A stretch of 64,000 bases of DNA from Pestalotiopsis fici W106-1. Its lineage: Eukaryota; Ascomycota; Sordariomycetes; Amphisphaeriales; Sporocadaceae. The notes under the pieces are model-generated. The model was not told the DNA's origin. It did not search any database and was given only the letters and a program-made list of their open reading frames with translations. Shown here one piece after another: positions 22,486 through 32,971 of the stretch (within the stretch, counting starts at the first letter, position 1; each line of letters starts with the position of its first letter). The stretch spans positions 558,001 through 622,000 of the forward strand of contig NW_006917103.1 in assembly GCF_000516985.1 (NCBI RefSeq). Reading direction: 5' to 3'. The position numbers were made by a program, and so were the translations under genes.

Positions 22486-23613
22486 ATGTCCGCCTCGGAG
22501 GGCCAAGGGCCGCTTGCGGCATCGCAAGTCTCGTCACTACCCAATCTCCTTACCGTGATCATCACAACCTCGGTCACGCCCTCGATCCCCAATACGGATC
22601 TTCTGTCTGCTGTCGTGGACGGTTTTCGTGAGCACTGCCCACATCTGCTACGCTGTCGCGTCATTGTGGTCTTTGACAATTACGATCAGATTGTATCGTT
22701 TGCACGCTTGAAGAAGGGACACGTCACGCCCAACCAGGCCAGAGATTGGCATCTTTACAAGGCCAACACCAAGAAACTCATTCTCGAGCAGTTCCGTGGC
22801 GCCGCTGCCGATGTAGAGCTTGGCACGGAGCAAGGTGAAGCCGAGTTTGGTTCTCCAAAGGAGGCGAACTCGGTGGCATTCACCACTACATACACACGCG
22901 ACAGAAGTGTAACCTTTATTGAGCCCGTTCGGCGTCTGGGCTTTGGGCTAGCTGTGCGGTCGGCACTGCGCATGGTCGAGACACCCTACGTATGGCTTCA
23001 GCAGCACGACTGGAATGTCATTGCTGACGTACCAGTCGCGAGCATGGTTGAGATCATGCAACAGCATGACTCCAGCACTGACCTCCCAGTCAAGTACATT
23101 TGTCTCCCCGCCATACGCATGCTCACATACGCCACCTCGGCCGATGTAAAGCATTTCCCTGTCCTCAAAGACCTGACGGAAAAGCTCAAACGGGATTTTG
23201 TTCCGCCTCAGCAGCCCGAAGTCAAGATTCCCTTGACGCCAATGTTCTTTTGGCATGACAAGCCTCACATTGCCTCGACGCAGCACTACCTCGCCAGAGT
23301 CTTTCCGTCGCGGCTTGCCATGATGCGTGGTGACTTTATCGAAGACAAGATAGGCCAAATTGCCAGAACTCAGATGAAGGAAGGCTTGTGGGCGAAATGG
23401 GCTACTTGGCTCTACTACCCAGACGAGGGTCAATCGCTGTGCCTCCGGCATCTCCAGGGCAGGATCTGGCGTGGAACAGATGCGCAGACCAAGCAGATTG
23501 CCAGCTACATTGAGAGTAACATGAAGAATATGCTGGAGAGGGAAGCATTCGGCGCTAACGTTACAGATGTGATGCTCGACGACCATGACGATTCAATCAG
23601 CCGATTGTTCTGA
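22486..23613 (+). CDS. Glycosyltransferase-like protein, GT-A fold (unassigned family)
   Basis: Intronless, 375 aa, no signal peptide. The N-terminal half looks like a nucleotide-sugar binding GT-A domain: strand LLTVIITTSV (21-30), strand VIVVFDNYD (59-67), helix GLAVRSALRM (154-163), then ETPYVWLQQHDW (165-176). The QHDW takes the place of the metal-binding DxD motif of GT2-like enzymes. The second half contains KIPLTPMFFWHDKPHIAS and a YYPDEG...RHLQGR segment, with conserved-looking His and Asp residues. I do not recognise a named family, so donor and acceptor are unknown. It should act in the cytosol, since neither a leader nor a membrane helix is visible. It lies 182 bp upstream of the five-repeat Cys-rich gene on the same strand. 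Confidence 0.7.
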   Translation: MSASEGQGPLAASQVSSLPNLLTVIITTSVTPSIPNTDLLSAVVDGFREHCPHLLRCRVIVVFDNYDQIVSFARLKKGHVTPNQARDWHLYKANTKKLILEQFRGAAADVELGTEQGEAEFGSPKEANSVAFTTTYTRDRSVTFIEPVRRLGFGLAVRSALRMVETPYVWLQQHDWNVIADVPVASMVEIMQQHDSSTDLPVKYICLPAIRMLTYATSADVKHFPVLKDLTEKLKRDFVPPQQPEVKIPLTPMFFWHDKPHIASTQHYLARVFPSRLAMMRGDFIEDKIGQIARTQMKEGLWAKWATWLYYPDEGQSLCLRHLQGRIWRGTDAQTKQIASYIESNMKNMLEREAFGANVTDVMLDDHDDSISRLF

Positions 23614-23795
23614 GAAATCCATCACAACCCTGAGCTGGACTTCTTTCCACTCTTGGTCGAATACTGCCTGGAAAATTCATCAAGCGTTCCTCACTTGCCT
23701 GTCGGACAAATTTCAACCAACCCACACTTGACACCATGCATCCTGCCGTGCAATAACCTCGTTCATCCCGACATCAATCGCCTCAAAGAATCGCA

Positions 23796-25787
23796 ATGGA
23801 GAGGCAGAACAGCATCAGCATGTTTTGGCGCCGTATTGGGAGTATGCTTTCATTGACAGAGGCAAAAAACCTGCCAGTGGAAGTGACGAGATCTGGAAGT
23901 GTGTGCACGCTTATCACTGTGATTGCGGAGAACAGTCGGGCAACATCCCCAAACCATGAAACGTCTTTCCTCGACAATGATGAAGACGACGACGCCAGAG
24001 GTTGTCTGAAAGTCAGCCGGAAGGGAGCATTAGGCGACGTCGACAGCTCGATTCTCGATCTTTCATCGCCAGCACTGTCTAGCGCAACGGCTAAAGGACC
24101 TTCGAGTGCTTTGATTGGAAGGTGCCCTCGCCAACATAGTATTCGATACTCAACCATTTGGTACAGACTCGACTACGTTCCAGACTTCCTTGTCTGCTCC
24201 CGCTGCTATCAAGATCATGTCGAAAAATCGCAATTTCCAGACCTCTTTTTACGGTTCCAGTCAGAAACTGGAGTGCCACATCGATGCCGCTTCTGGGTGC
24301 CTCGTGTATCCACGAGCATCTGGCCAGATACCAAAGACCGAGGTGTTCTCGAAGAGTTGGTAGCATACGCGAGACTACGTGTCACGATTCCAGATACTGT
24401 AGAGGCAATCAGTGACCTCTCCCGTGTGGGTATTCAATGGTATCGTTGCCCTACGGATGGGTTTCTATCTTGTCGGGCTTGCTACCAAGATCAACTTGTC
24501 GGCACGAATTTCGAACATCGATTCTTGCCATACCGCACACGAGAATCACCAGACGAGTTGTTGCGCTGTAGTTTGTGTCATCCTGCCGTGCAGAGAGCAC
24601 TCTCATATTATGCCAAGGACAATGATTGGAGACGCTGCCAGCAAGTAATACGTCACCGGAATCAGGGCTCACCATGCAAAGGGCGGTTGAGCGACCTAAA
24701 CTCTGGCAAGTGGTATAGCAACGTGCCTGCAGGTCGCATTTGGATTTGCGAACATTGCTACCTGGACCGTATTCACTTTACCGTCTTCCGCCTTCATTTT
24801 CACTTGATGCGCAAAAATGTCCGCCCACTCATGACTGGTGATGATACTGTACGATGTGCGCTATCAACAGGACCCGTGTTGATGGCTCTCGAAGCAAGCC
24901 TGGCACGAAACGACTATGGCGTCTTCCAGCACGCCGTGAAGGAAATTTCAGACAGCAAGACTTGTGACTCAAAAGGAATCGACGGAGGCATTTGGTATGG
25001 TCTGAAAAGCGGCGGCACAGATTTCCTCATCTGTCAAGCATGTCACGCGGGCATCATGACCACTTGCGACCTAGACGGATACTTCCATGCTGTCAACAGA
25101 GCCTCTCAGTCCAAGCATACCTGCAGTTTTAATCCGTCGGACCCTCGCTTCTTGCACTTTGTTTCAAAAATGGGAGAAGCCCTGGACATTGGCGACTTTG
25201 ACATTTTTGTAAAGCTGACTCGACAGCTCTCCGCCCTACCGCCGTGTCCAGGCCGGGAGCCCATACCGAGCAGCAGCGCTTGGTTATCTCACGGAAACTG
25301 TGTGGTATGTCCGGAATGTTACGATACCACGGTCTCTGGTACACGATGGGAAAAGCTCTTTATCCTCGGTGATTCTGCCGATACGACCTTGAAGATATGC
25401 AGTCTTGCCTCTCCGCGAATGCGTCATCACTGGTGGGAAGCATGCCGCCGTCAGAGTCTCAATGAGTTTTCTGCCTGCGCAGGCACTCGGCTACGACTGT
25501 ATACTGAAACAGTTTCAATGATCAAGAACATCAAAAACCGAAAGCTTTCTCTCGTGGAGGTCGCAACAGGTTTAGGCGCTCATGGGATCGCTACCCAGAG
25601 CCACGCGCAGACGAATGCTCGAGAAGCAGAGATACCGTCACTCGTTGTCGACTCAAACCGAAGGGAACAGATTGCTGAAGGGCAGCGTATGGTGGACTCG
25701 ATGTACCATGCGATAGCAGACGCGAATCGAGAAGATGAATGGCGACTGATTGACGAGTTGGAGGCGAGATGGGAAGAAGTCGAGTAG
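23796..25787 (+). CDS. Five-repeat Cys-rich protein, possible novel zinc-binding repeat
   Basis: Intronless, 663 aa. After a disordered, acidic N-terminus (1-109) the protein is built of five modules with Trp-Tyr pairs at 122, 215, 306, 400 and 496, so a period of 91-96 residues. Each has CxxC at 134/137, 226/229, 318/321, 413/416 and 505/508, usually followed by Tyr. Each also has a Cys-Ser or Cys-Ala at 164, 258, 354, 443 and 535. Most end in a further Cys preceded by Pro/Ser/Thr (294, 390, 484, 561) before the next WY. Four Cys per module suggest zinc or disulfide cross-links. With no signal peptide, zinc binding in the cytosol or nucleus is more likely. A helical, charged tail ends the protein. 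Related hypothetical proteins probably exist in other fungi, but I know no function. Its neighbour 182 bp upstream is the glycosyltransferase-like gene. Confidence 0.75.
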   Translation: MERQNSISMFWRRIGSMLSLTEAKNLPVEVTRSGSVCTLITVIAENSRATSPNHETSFLDNDEDDDARGCLKVSRKGALGDVDSSILDLSSPALSSATAKGPSSALIGRCPRQHSIRYSTIWYRLDYVPDFLVCSRCYQDHVEKSQFPDLFLRFQSETGVPHRCRFWVPRVSTSIWPDTKDRGVLEELVAYARLRVTIPDTVEAISDLSRVGIQWYRCPTDGFLSCRACYQDQLVGTNFEHRFLPYRTRESPDELLRCSLCHPAVQRALSYYAKDNDWRRCQQVIRHRNQGSPCKGRLSDLNSGKWYSNVPAGRIWICEHCYLDRIHFTVFRLHFHLMRKNVRPLMTGDDTVRCALSTGPVLMALEASLARNDYGVFQHAVKEISDSKTCDSKGIDGGIWYGLKSGGTDFLICQACHAGIMTTCDLDGYFHAVNRASQSKHTCSFNPSDPRFLHFVSKMGEALDIGDFDIFVKLTRQLSALPPCPGREPIPSSSAWLSHGNCVVCPECYDTTVSGTRWEKLFILGDSADTTLKICSLASPRMRHHWWEACRRQSLNEFSACAGTRLRLYTETVSMIKNIKNRKLSLVEVATGLGAHGIATQSHAQTNAREAEIPSLVVDSNRREQIAEGQRMVDSMYHAIADANREDEWRLIDELEARWEEVE

Positions 25788-27590
25788 CGTTGCCCCAAAC
25801 CAGATGGGCTTTGTCTTTGGTGATGCGATTCGCAGAGTAGAAATGGGGATTGCGTCGCAACTTCACAAACAGATACTGAAATGAAGAATATCATGTGTCA
25901 ATGTGCTGTCCTGGTTTTTGTGTTCTCGCGTAATGTCGACGGTCAAGTTGTCGGTCCTTAAGATACATATGCGAGGCACAGGTCTGAGCGAAATCTCCTT
26001 TGCTTGCTACTGTTAGTCTTTATTATACTGATGTACTGCATGTTTTCGCTCTTGATCCGTACACTTTCAGGTAAATTCGTTTTCATTTATCAAATATCTG
26101 TTATTCTTTACATCCACATACATCTCTAGCTAGTGCTCTTCCAACTATACTTTACCCAGTCACCCTCCATCATGACCCCAACGTTCCTTCTATGCCCTCA
26201 GGTAAATGTCACTCTTTTGGTCGAAAAGGGATCCTTGGTGGTCATTCCCACTCCTGTGGTCTTTGAGATGGAACCAGTAGGCTGTCAAGTCCTCACGTAT
26301 TGCTTCGTCGACTGGTGACGTACGAGATATTGGAGTGGCATGCCAGCCAACCAGGACGATGGCCATGGCTACCTTGCAGGAGGGATACGGGGACTACGGG
26401 AATGCCCGGGATTGATATCGTAAGGATGCTGTTGTGTTGGAATGGATTTTTGGGAAGGGCGAGAGTGCTGGTTGGCAGCCTTGAGTGGCCGTACTGTTGA
26501 ACGGTCGCCGACTAGACGGAATCATGTTTGCATGTCTTGATCATGGAGAAATGTTGTCATTACTGGAGGACAGAGACATTGTTGCACACTATTCCATTCG
26601 CCCCATGTCGCCAGCGCTTTTCTTCCCATGTTTCCTTTGTTCATTTCCCTGTACATTATCAACATATGCCCTGCTTGAGCCAATGTCATCACTGCTCGCA
26701 TTAACAGTCTCAAAACCAGTCCTCAACTCTCGCCATGAATGTGATTGTGAATGTGCATGTTGAGAATTTCACGCGGGAACAGACGTGGTCCATTTGCTGC
26801 AATGATCCGGCACCTCCATGTTGGCATCTACTTGAGAGTACCTAAAGTACCCCTCACGTGCTAACACTGTCTGGTCATTTGCAAGTATCCATAGAGCTTT
26901 CGAAATGTTCTGTCGTGTTGGACCTATCTGAAGCGTGCAGCATTGCTTAGTACTGGAACTGCCGGAAGCGGGGTTGGTGAATTGGTGAGACCTTGCGGGC
27001 TCTGCCAAGTGGCGTGTCACAGCATGATGGTCGGGCGAGTATTCCGTAATACTACTACTCATTTGCACAAGGTGGGTTTTTGTCTTCCTTGCTGCATTTG
27101 ATTATCTATTCTTGAGGCTGTGCTTGCCCGTCTTACCTTGTGAGTGGCTCGCAAGATTGCAACCAAATAGATTCGCCCGATTTCAGTCACAGCCTACAGG
27201 AGACTGGGCGTCGGCGGGGTACACATGTATGTATACCCAAGAGCTACAGGTCAAATGGCGTTCACCGGTTGGTGGTTGGGGCCATTGGAACGAATTGGCT
27301 CGACGTCTCACATTGGAGCAAGTGAGGAGGGGTAATAAATAATATTGGGCCAGCATTTTTGGTGCGCGGCAATCTGTCAGCACCGAGACTTCCAAGTGAG
27401 CCGCCCATGTGCACGTTTAGAGCTGCGATTTTCTATATTTTATTACTTGGCTCGTATAGCGACTAGCATTAGTTACAGTCGGGGTGAAACAATCTGTGAG
27501 CCATTTACACTAAAATTTGAGATCCTCCACGTGACATGCCTTCCTTCATAACTTTGTTCATATTCTCCTAAATATCCTTCCCAGAGTCGT
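25788..27590. other. 1.8 kb without a supportable gene
   Basis: ORFs here are short (up to 99 codons) and featureless. At 27472-27490 the sequence TTACAGTCGGGGTGAAAC resembles the TA-CAGT start of Tc1/mariner terminal repeats, but no inverse copy or transposase frame is near. Confidence 0.45.
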
Positions 27591-29833
27591 TTACTGTAGG
27601 TGCTCTGGGAAGTCACTGCCCTGAGTCCATCGAGTGCTTTGCCAAGAGTCAGTACTTTATAGTCAGTAATACAGAAGGGTCAAACATACGCGGGCTGCAA
27701 TTTCTCATTGCTGTCGAGGTGTAGATTGCCATACTCCGTGTTGTAGAACTTGCAAGCGCTACCACGCACACATCGGGGATCCTTAAGACAATGGTGACTG
27801 AGGTAGCAATCGTAGTCGTCGCATTCGGGGCCACGGGGGCAGACGCTAGTACGGGCCTTGTAGCGATGAATTGAGACCTCCTGGGGAGTGAGGTCGATAT
27901 TGTGCACGCGCTCGCAGCCGCTTCGGCGACAGATACCAACTAGATAGTGGTCGTTACAGAATGCATTAGGGGCAACCTTCTCCAGCTTGGTCTGATAGGT
28001 GCTCTGAGCGGGCGTGTTGGCGGGGTGCTTAGTGGGTGGGTCGATGCGGCTGCCCTCACTGTTATAGAGAATAGTTTTGGCCTGCTTCTTGGACTTGGAA
28101 GACTTGATTGTAATGTTTTGAAAGTCACCACCATGGCCCCCAGCAGTAGCATAGCTGATGGAGGTCCCGCCATTTCCAGAGTTGACAATGCTTGGGGCGC
28201 GAGGGACAGCCTCGATCTCGGCCTTGACGGGAGCCGGAGAGGGCTGAGACTCGCTGCTTGCCGGAGTAGGCACAAATCGAGCCGGTTGTTGCTGCGGCTG
28301 CGGTGTCGGCTGCTCTGGTGACTTTGGCAACGCCTGTGGAAGCGGTTGGGGAAGCGGTTGGGGAAGCGACTGGGGAAGCGGCTGGGGTGGCGGCGGGGGA
28401 AAAGCCTGGGGCAGGGACTGCTGTCTAACAGGAAGCCCGGCAGCAGGTGACGTATCTTGAATTGAATTCGTTCTGAGGGGTGGAGGCAAGTGCTTGGTCT
28501 CGTTATCCAAGGGCCTGGAGCGGAAAACGCCATCGAACCTAGTTATAGGAAAACCGAGAGTCTGAAACTGAGGCTCTGCTGGGGTTGTCTCGACCAAGAT
28601 GATCTTCTTGTTAAGCCCATTCTTGTCGCTGTACTCACGTAGGTCATGAAGGTAACCATTATCGTGGCAGCAGGCGACGAAAATCTTCTTACACTGTAGG
28701 TTGTTGTGGTAATGGCTGAGCATTTCTAGAATATTGGTCAGTACTTCTCTCAAGTATGGCGAATGCGGCGTTTCGCGTGCCAGCCAGTACGCGACACCAA
28801 GGTACACTTACTTCTAAGCTTGGAGTCGGCGTTTTCTTTGCCTCTGTTTTACGCCAAAAAGTCAGCCAAGAATTGAGCCAAGAGGTTGTGCACCAGTAGT
28901 AGCATTGTACCTTCCAACATTAACAAAATCAACCTCCGTACGGCTGTTGGTAAGGTGTTCGGCAAAAATTTTCATATCCTCATCTCTCTCAATGATTCTG
29001 GATAGTCGCAGCGACTGGGCTAGGCCATTGAGGTTGGCGTAAACACGGATCAGAATCGGTATGTCGTCACCGTTGAGTTCAGGAACCTCATTCTCAATAT
29101 AAGTGCGCACTGCTTGTTTAAGAACTTGAGCGGCTCTGGGGGCGCCGTCAACAGGGTTGCGAATAAATGCGTCTGCAAATTTCGCCCCATCGCCGTCTAT
29201 AAGAACCGCAATAAAAGACCCTTCATTCTGGAAACGAGCATCATTTTAGTGGCTTGGCCGGGGCTGGAGAGGGTGTGAGGAATATTCACAATTTTCTGCT
29301 CTAGTCTCTGCACGACAGATTCGTATCGCTCAGCCTCCATCTGGAAGTTATTTCGCGATTTATGCTCAGCGGCCAAGTCGCGCTTGAGCTGGTCCTTTTG
29401 ATGTTGCTCATCTTCAAGTCGCTGAATTAAAGCCTGAATTGATAGTGTCAGTCATGTCTCAGTCCGACAAGTATAGAGGACTCGGTAGTAGAGAGTCTCG
29501 GATTATGGTGATTGCTAACAGTTACATGCACACAGCAATTGAGAGCTGACCAGACAGACCAGTTCCTGATGCATGCGTGCACCGGGCAATCGTGAGGGCA
29601 GCGGGAATTGAAGGATCACGGTAACATGCCGCAAAGGAGGGGTGCGACGAGGGTGAATGACCGAGATGTCCGTGGGGGACCTGGACAGGGACCCGGAATA
29701 GGATAGAACTGACTGTAATGACTTCGTTCTTCTGATGGTCTGTAGTTATGAAGTTTCCCATCCATTCTTGGGCATCGCGAAGAATAACCTCCGTGTCCTT
29801 CATGCAGCGCTCTGCATGCGCTCGAATGTCCAT
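27591..29833 (-). CDS. CCCH zinc-finger protein with N-terminal coiled coil and DUF7923-like domain
   Basis: Model on the minus strand: exons 29833-29714, 29433-29290, 29227-28911, 28843-28812, 28725-27690 and 27636-27591, 564 aa. Order of parts: helical N-terminus; coiled coil (about 41-88); a domain starting FIAVLIDGDGAKF and running to KIFVACCHDNGYLHDL, which has the LIDGD strand and paired acidic residues of a NYN/PIN-like nuclease fold; a Pro/Gln-rich linker with LPQP repeats; and three CCCH-type fingers near the C-terminus. The fingers are Cx8Cx4Cx3H, Cx5Cx4Cx3H and Cx5Cx5Cx3N, so the third lacks its His. The 32-nt exon encodes GKENADSKLR plus two split codons, and the last exon encodes TRWTQGSDFPEHLQ, both as in related fungal proteins. 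A role in RNA binding or decay is inferred. Confidence 0.82.
28339..28386. repeat. 12-bp tandem repeat, 4 copies, inside the CCCH gene
   Basis: Four tandem copies of GAAGCGGTTGGG (plus strand), the last two with one or two substitutions. On the minus strand they encode LPQP units of the Pro/Gln linker. Length change by slippage would keep frame. Confidence 0.85.
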
Positions 29834-31378
29834 CTTGAGGAGGAGCAGCAGTAGCAAAAACCTTGATGGTGGATTGAATTAGTGAAGGTTGGGGGGGGGA
29901 TGGATGATGCTTAGTGGCAGGCGCTGAATCAATTGATAGATGGCCCGCGAGAGTATCTAACCTACGAGATAAACCGACTACTGAATTTTGTTCCCTCGGG
30001 GACGAAAGAAAAGGGCAGAAAGACGGAGAAGAAAAACGAGACGAGGATCGTCTTGATGGTTGGTACTGGTAGGTAGGTCCAGTATGCTGACGCTGCGACG
30101 GCGACGACGGAGGAGTCTTGTCTTGTAGTCGCTTGCAAATGCCAATCTGCTTGGATGGAAGAAGAAGTAAGGACACGACTTTTTGCAAAGCTGCGAAAGT
30201 GTTTTTGCAAGTAATTAGATACCTCTGCCTATCTCCCAGTTGCAAACGGTCTGGAAAGGACAACACCTAAATTCGGACAGTAAGTACTGTTCGGTCACCG
30301 TTGTTGTACCTGCCTCGTTTTGGATTTGAAGCCAAAAGCCCTGAGGTTTGCCTAAGTGGGGGGAAATTTGTGTGTGCAAGACGGACGGAACGGGACCTTG
30401 AGCTTGTTCAAATGGAAAGTGCTAGTAGGTAGGTCATGTAGGGTAGGTAGTAGCTGGCTAAGGCCCCAACATGAATTGGACCGACCGTTTGCCGTGTTCT
30501 TGTTCGTTTTTCTCCCGTTTGCCAGCTGCCTTCACTTGTGCAATCATGCAGCTGCAGCTAAGGTGCTACTTGCCGTTTTCCTCCACATGCATACAAGAAG
30601 GAAAGTAAATGGCCACCAACTCATCATGGTGCCTAAGGTAGCCTGCAAGCGAAGGCTGCTGCAATGTTACACGACAGATCACATCACGTGTTTCTTGATT
30701 TCCAGAAAAAGCAAAAATTACTGATCGTTTTACCTACAAAATGTGCACTCTTTCAAAGTTCTCTCTATTCTCGTTGACAATTATAAACTGAGAGATTTGC
30801 GTAGATGGATTCATGCCTCCCATTTCTATCACCTAGGCCTACGAATTTAGTGAAGCCAGCCCCTGTCGTCACTCCCTGAAACCCGACTCCTAGAGGGCCC
30901 AACCCGGGAAGCATGTACAATGCAATCAATGAGTGCCGAACACGTCGATTGGGTTCGAGAAGGTGTCGATACTCGCTTCTAGAAGCTCTCTGATGACGGG
31001 CCATGCTTTGAACTAGTAGCAAGCCAGGACTATCGTGTTGAAAGATGGATCCTGGTAAGCGGTTGCCGGATAACTGGGGTGACGGACATGTAAGAGCGTG
31101 GGGCACCGTGATGGAATTCGTCCTGTCCGTCTTGCATTCGCCGCCGAGAGCCGGAAATACTCATAAAATCCTCCTCATCCTTGTCCACTTGATACCTTCT
31201 TTGTGGCTTTCTTGACATCAACCCAAAAAATCGTCACCGCCAGTCCTCTATTCAAACCCGACAGATAATGTTTGGAGGACCCTCTGCCCCTTCATTGCCA
31301 TGTACGTGATACTCCTGAATCCAACGTACCCCCGTTGCCTGTCCTTTTCACTTTTCTCATTTCCAACGTATTGCACCC
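29834..31378. other. 1.5 kb without a supportable gene
   Basis: Upstream region of the CCCH gene. TAGGTAGGT words occur at about 30068-30077 and 30425-30450. Minus-strand frames of 216 and 122 codons at 29616-30724 are Ser/Pro-rich and do not extend across splice sites, so I treat them as chance. Confidence 0.5.
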
Positions 31379-31714
31379 TCATCCGCAGCTATACGCCGTT
31401 TCAGTCGTCTTTGCTGCTGTCGTTGTGCTCGTATACTGCGGTGGTGGACCAAAACCTTGTGCTTGGGTCTTCACAACCAGCGCACACCCACTGCAGGTGA
31501 CGTGTGACGTTTCCGTAGCCGTTGAGCGATAAACCGTCGACACCAGACCGGCGACCTGGGATGGGTTGACCGTGAGCGTTGTGGTGCAAGCCCGAGGCCG
31601 ATGCAAACTGGTGCTTTGGGCAATTTCACCACCAACCGTTGGGCCTCCTGCAGTGAGACTTGCCAACATCAAGCAGTAAAACGCCAAAGGGCCAAGATGA
31701 AAATCGATTTGCAT
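31379..31714 (-). CDS. Small secreted protein, Thr-rich
   Basis: 111 aa from the first ATG (31712-31714). A signal-like N-terminus (FHLGPLAFYCLMLASLTAGG) is followed by a mature region rich in Ser/Thr, with Cys in ACTTTL, VTCSGCALVV and YSCG. The CxxCALV..T..GP.P..T.TTT pattern recurs in a group of small secreted fungal proteins of unknown role. Four Cys in the mature part could form two disulfides. No intron is needed. It could be an effector or wall-associated protein; that is inference only. The lack of a neighbour with a related role gives no further hint. Confidence 0.6.
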   Translation of the reverse strand: MQIDFHLGPLAFYCLMLASLTAGGPTVGGEIAQSTSLHRPRACTTTLTVNPSQVAGLVSTVYRSTATETSHVTCSGCALVVKTQAQGFGPPPQYTSTTTAAKTTETAYSCG

Positions 31715-32971
31715 TGTGATTCGCTCCGTGTGCTTCAAATGTGGCGACTTTGAAAGGATGCCAGTAGCTGACGGGCTATTCTATAACAGCCCACGAGCTT
31801 GTGGATGGATTATTTTGGCAATGAGAAGCACTCATGAAACATGCATCGTTCAGGGCAGGTCCGTCAATACCGCGACACTAGCAAAGTTTCTCGAGCCTGT
31901 TTGTGGGCATGCTCGCAAGAGCTACAGGACCATAAATAAGTTTTGGAAGCAACCGAAAAGCATGAACCAGATCGGCTGATTCGATATTGGTCTTGCGATA
32001 ACCAGGTTTTGTTGCACCAATATGTCCACTGATACGACTCTCCAAGAGTAGGCATCATTATATTTTCTGCATCTGCTAATTCGGTCCCTTCGCTATATCT
32101 CAATCCAGGGGTTATGACGGTGACATTTTGTGCCAATAATATGGCTAAATGCCTTGGGTAATGGCCCATGGACACTCGGCGACCGGCAGAATGCAAGATT
32201 ACGCACCGGCTTGGGTCCGGAGCATTGACGAATTGTGGTTCGGAGGGTAGCAGGATGCATGAACCCGTAAGAAAAACCATGGCATCTGAGTACGTTGATC
32301 GTTGTCTCCTTATCGATCTGGTGATTGCCAAGCTTCCTTCTTGCACGCTCCTTGTGAATGATTACTTCCGTGATGTTGACAAGATGCAAGTAAATTCGAA
32401 AGATGCACTGCACGTCGTGAGTCGACAACTAGACCTTCGAAGCGAGTTCTGCCATTGGAAAGGCAGTGTATCGCGATGCTAATTTGATTCCCTGGCGAAA
32501 CCTCAACATCGACTTGGTGTAAGTTTTCATAAACATCGGTATTTTCTCGTGATGACTAAGCGCAACATCAATCATGCTGATACTACTTCTAGCGAATGAG
32601 CATCCTCACAACGCGTCGATAATCGCGTGACATCACATTTGTCGTTCTGAATCGCGTTGTCAAGCAAAGTTTCTACGTGATTACATTTAATACTCACGGT
32701 GCCAGCGTAAGTGACTACTGGAAGTTTAGTGGCAGCACTCACTAACACGGAAAATTCAACCAATGGAATTGCCCAAAGCCTCGGAGAATTGAACAATTTC
32801 CCGAATTCTCCTTCATACCTGTACATGACTCCAGAAACAGCATCAGTCTAACATTTTCCTTTTTTGTCCTACAAATTCGCACACATTATCGTCTTTATCT
32901 ATCATCGAGCACGGATCAAGAACTCAATAATCTGTCTGTATTTTACATCACAGCCAGTCGCTCCGAGTGCA
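31715..32971. other. 1.26 kb between divergent genes
   Basis: Upstream regions of the small secreted protein and of the Zn2Cys6 regulator. A 160-codon minus-strand ORF (31864-32346) has no recognisable features and is not called. Confidence 0.5.

Noticed and set aside
22948..23586. 212-codon minus-strand ORF
   Set aside because: Antisense to the glycosyltransferase-like gene; no features.
29616..30266. 216-codon minus-strand ORF
   Set aside because: Overlaps the 5' end and first intron of the CCCH gene in another frame; Ser/Pro-rich low complexity only.
31864..32346. 160-codon minus-strand ORF
   Set aside because: No recognisable motif and no extension by splicing.
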